Positions 61,908-64,000 of a stretch of 64,000 bases of DNA are shown piece by piece. Under the pieces are notes generated by a model. That model was not told the DNA's origin, made no database searches, and was given only the letters and a program-made list of their open reading frames with translations. A program made the position numbers and the translations under genes. Numbering within the stretch: position 1 is the first letter of the stretch; each line of letters starts with the position of its first letter. Source of the DNA: an uncultured Litoreibacter sp. (GTDB lineage Bacteria > Pseudomonadota > Alphaproteobacteria > Rhodobacterales > Rhodobacteraceae); NCBI RefSeq assembly GCF_947501785.1, contig NZ_CANMXB010000001.1, positions 868,001 to 932,000 of the forward strand, written 5' to 3'.

Positions 61908-64000
61908 TTATTTGAACAGCATCCGTGCTTCGTGCTTCTTCAGCGTCAGGCGGGCGGAGGCATAAGCCTCGCGACCTTTCTGGCCTTGAAGCTCTGGGAA
62001 GAGTTCAAATATCTCGTTCCGCTGCGCGTTGCCGATGCCTTTCAGCGAGTAGTCACCCGGCTGGAAGCTCTCGGTCCACGCACCGTTCGACAGCACAACC
62101 TCGTGGTTGTCGAACATGAAGTGGATGTAGGTCGTGCCCATCGAGTTGATCGACTGCACACCCTCTGTCGGGTTCACCAGGTGCTTGGCCGAAACCAGAA
62201 CCTCGTTCTCCTCGAAGTAGAGCGACACGCGGTCGTTGTTGACCAGCATCCGGTGGTTCGGGCTGACCAGCATATCACGCTCTGGCAGGCCGTTCCCAAG
62301 GGAGCCCTTCTGGATCAGGACAGGCTGCAGGTGCGGGTTGTTTTGCAACTCGCGGCCGTCCATGCGCTTGGCGCCGATCCAGCGGATTTCCTGAATGCCG
62401 TTGTCACGGGTGATGATCTTGTCACCGACCTGAAGGTCTTCGACCAACATCTCACCACGTGGTGTGGCAATCGAGGTACCCGGTGTGAAGCACGGCACGA
62501 TATTCTCGATTTCCGAGAATTCCAGCGTGCCGATCACCGCACCGCCAACACCGTCGAGGAATTCGATGGTACCGGAGGTCGAGTCGCCATCAGCATCAAC
62601 CGTCTCACCTACGATCCGCAGCGGGCCAGACCCGGTCAGGTCCAACGTGTCGAAATCGTTGCCGCCGGTACCGCCGTCGATCACATCGCCAATACCCTCA
62701 CCAGCGCCAACCAGGAACGTATCCGCGTCGTCGCCGCCAGAGATGTCGTCAGCGCCTTCGCCACCAACCAGGGTATCGTCGCCGGTACCACCGGTGATGG
62801 TGTCATCGTCGATACCGCCGTCGATGAAGTCGTCGCCAGCGTCGCCATTCAGCACATCGTCGTCATCGGCACCAAAGATAGTGTCGTTGCCGTCGCCGCC
62901 ATTGACCACATCCATACCGTTGTTCGGCACGAGATCGATCGCGTCTGGGATGTCCAGATTGTCAGGCAGGCCCAGATCGGGGTCGATACCGGCATAGATG
63001 GTGTCATCACCAGCACCACCATCGATGATGTCGGAGCCTTCGCCACCAACGATCCGGTCGTCACCTTCGCCACCGTCGATCGTGTCGGCGTCAATGCCGC
63101 CATCGATGGTGTCGTTACCGGTGCCACCAAAGATGGTATCCGCGTCGTCGCCGGTGGTGATGGTGTCATCGCCTGCGCCGCCGTCTACGAAGTCGATGTC
63201 ATCGTTAGGGTCGGTGTCCGCAGGGAACAGGCCTGGATAACCAAGATCAGGCCTTGGGCTGCCGCCGGACGTGTCGATGACGTCGTCGCCGTCGTTGCCT
63301 TGCACCGTGTCGGAACCGTCACCGCCGATGATGATATCCGACGCGTTGCCGCCGCGGATGTCGTCGTCACCTTCGCCACCGTCCAGCAAGTCAGGACCAG
63401 GCCCGCCAAGCAGCAGATCGTCGCCTTCTTCGCCGTACAGCTCGTCGCCGCCTTGACCAGCGTCCAGCGTATCGTTGCCTTCGCCGCCCGACAGAATGTC
63501 AGCGCCTTCGCCGCCCGACAGGTAGTCGTCGCCGGCACCACCATTCAGGGTGTCGTCGCCATCTTCGCCGTAGACCTCATCATCGCCCTCGCCGGCATTG
63601 ACGATGTCATTACCGTTACCGGCAAACACGATGTCGTCCTGTGGCGCTTCGCCCGGCAGGATTGCGTCGCCGCCGTCAATCACATCACCTTCCGGGTCGT
63701 CCAGATAGGTCACGGCCTGGATGACGTCGTCACCATCGGTGCCTTCGACGATACCGTCGCGGACCAAGACCATTACAGTCGCTGTATCAAAACCGCCATT
63801 GCCGTCAGTGATGGTGTACTCAAACGTGATTTCACCATCGACAGTTCCGTCTGGCGTGAAGGTCAGCGTACCGTCACCATTGTCGGTGACCGTTCCGCCC
63901 GCAGCGGGCTGGGTGAATGAGTCCACCGTCAAGGTATCGCCATCCGGATCGGTATCGTTGCCCACAACGTTGATGATAACCGGCGCAACAATCGTACCGT
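61908..64000 (-). CDS. RTX-repeat protein with C-terminal Hint domain, 5' end missing
   Basis: The gene enters from the right edge; about 697 residues are visible, and the true start lies outside. In order: an Ig/cadherin-like tandem domain (GNDTDPDGDTLTVDSFTQP, DGNGGFDTATVMVLV), about 20 RTX-type Ca-binding nonapeptides of the form GGxGxDxxx (from GTDGDDVIQ to GGDDADTFLVG), a short linker, and a Hint domain that begins at Cys in CFTPGTSIATPRGEMLVEDL and contains SPNHRMLVNNDRV and FDNHEVVLSNG. RTX repeats point to type I secretion and folding with Ca outside the cell; Hint domains cleave or ligate themselves. Proteins with this make-up are common in Rhodobacterales. Confidence 0.88.
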   Translation of the reverse strand, partial: GTIVAPVIINVVGNDTDPDGDTLTVDSFTQPAAGGTVTDNGDGTLTFTPDGTVDGEITFEYTITDGNGGFDTATVMVLVRDGIVEGTDGDDVIQAVTYLDDPEGDVIDGGDAILPGEAPQDDIVFAGNGNDIVNAGEGDDEVYGEDGDDTLNGGAGDDYLSGGEGADILSGGEGNDTLDAGQGGDELYGEEGDDLLLGGPGPDLLDGGEGDDDIRGGNASDIIIGGDGSDTVQGNDGDDVIDTSGGSPRPDLGYPGLFPADTDPNDDIDFVDGGAGDDTITTGDDADTIFGGTGNDTIDGGIDADTIDGGEGDDRIVGGEGSDIIDGGAGDDTIYAGIDPDLGLPDNLDIPDAIDLVPNNGMDVVNGGDGNDTIFGADDDDVLNGDAGDDFIDGGIDDDTITGGTGDDTLVGGEGADDISGGDDADTFLVGAGEGIGDVIDGGTGGNDFDTLDLTGSGPLRIVGETVDADGDSTSGTIEFLDGVGGAVIGTLEFSEIENIVPCFTPGTSIATPRGEMLVEDLQVGDKIITRDNGIQEIRWIGAKRMDGRELQNNPHLQPVLIQKGSLGNGLPERDMLVSPNHRMLVNNDRVSLYFEENEVLVSAKHLVNPTEGVQSINSMGTTYIHFMFDNHEVVLSNGAWTESFQPGDYSLKGIGNAQRNEIFELFPELQGQKGREAYASARLTLKKHEARMLFK
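62710..63750 (-). repeat. RTX nonapeptide repeat array
   Basis: Tandem GGxGxDxUx units encoded within the Hint gene, including DGDDTLNGGAGDDYLSGG and GGEGNDTLDAGQGGDELYG. Two non-RTX spacers break the array, one near 63200-63270 and one near 62920-63000 (each with the string PDLG), dividing it into three blocks. Confidence 0.85.

Noticed and set aside
61932-63920. Plus-strand open frame of 662 codons opposite the RTX/Hint gene
   Set aside because: Repetitive shadow of RTX codons; the sense strand has unmistakable RTX and Hint motifs.

Overview
The window is high-GC chromosomal DNA from an alphaproteobacterium, most likely a marine member of the Rhodobacterales (roseobacter type). This rests on the aglEFGAK-type alpha-glucoside locus next to edd, the eukaryote-like NADP isocitrate dehydrogenase, and an RTX/Hint surface protein of a kind common in that order. 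No rRNA, tRNA, insertion sequence, integrase or CRISPR array was seen.

Region 1 (1-11657) is a glucoside-to-Entner-Doudoroff module. On the minus strand aglE (binding protein), aglF and aglG (permeases), aglA (GH13 alpha-glucosidase) and aglK (ATPase) are followed by a 5'-complete edd that runs off the left edge and has its own palindromic operator. Divergently, aglR (LacI family), a GH1 beta-glucosidase and glk form an operon. Two AAAGCGCTTT-type palindromes lie between the two operons, one before aglE and one just before aglR. Together the genes import glucosides, hydrolyse them to glucose, phosphorylate the glucose and feed it to the Entner-Doudoroff route. Stem-loops sit in the aglE-aglF and aglF-aglG gaps.

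Region 2 (12138-39473) is the most interesting part: one tightly packed plus-strand cluster encoding an extracellular contractile injection system (eCIS, a headless phage-tail-like nanomachine). It has a single sheath gene, a single tube gene, a T4 gp26-like zinc protein, an unusual protein of Arg/Glu repeats, a DUF4255 cap, an AAA+ ATPase, a 69-residue protein, hub adaptors (Afp7-like and LysM-like), a gp27-like hub, a gp5-like spike, gp25, two large baseplate wedge proteins, a gpI-like protein and an 1182-residue protein with a Cys cluster and a Lys/Ala tail. Three likely cargo genes end it: a DUF4157 (eCIS-core) polymorphic-toxin-like protein, a gluzincin metalloprotease and a metallo-beta-lactamase-fold protein. 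There is no head, terminase, integrase or lysis gene, and no clear tape measure, tail fibre or PAAR gene.

Region 3 (39468-41972) holds a FAD aromatic-ring monooxygenase and a YcaQ-type DNA glycosylase. Region 4 (42073-58340) is a minus-strand pair: a 4241-residue secreted protein with 30 DUF11-like repeats and, overlapping its stop codon, an outer-membrane beta-barrel protein. Region 5 (58341-64000) holds an HD hydrolase, icd with a clear terminator, an SMR efflux protein translationally coupled to a MobA-like nucleotidyltransferase, and the 3' part of an RTX/Hint protein that runs off the right edge.
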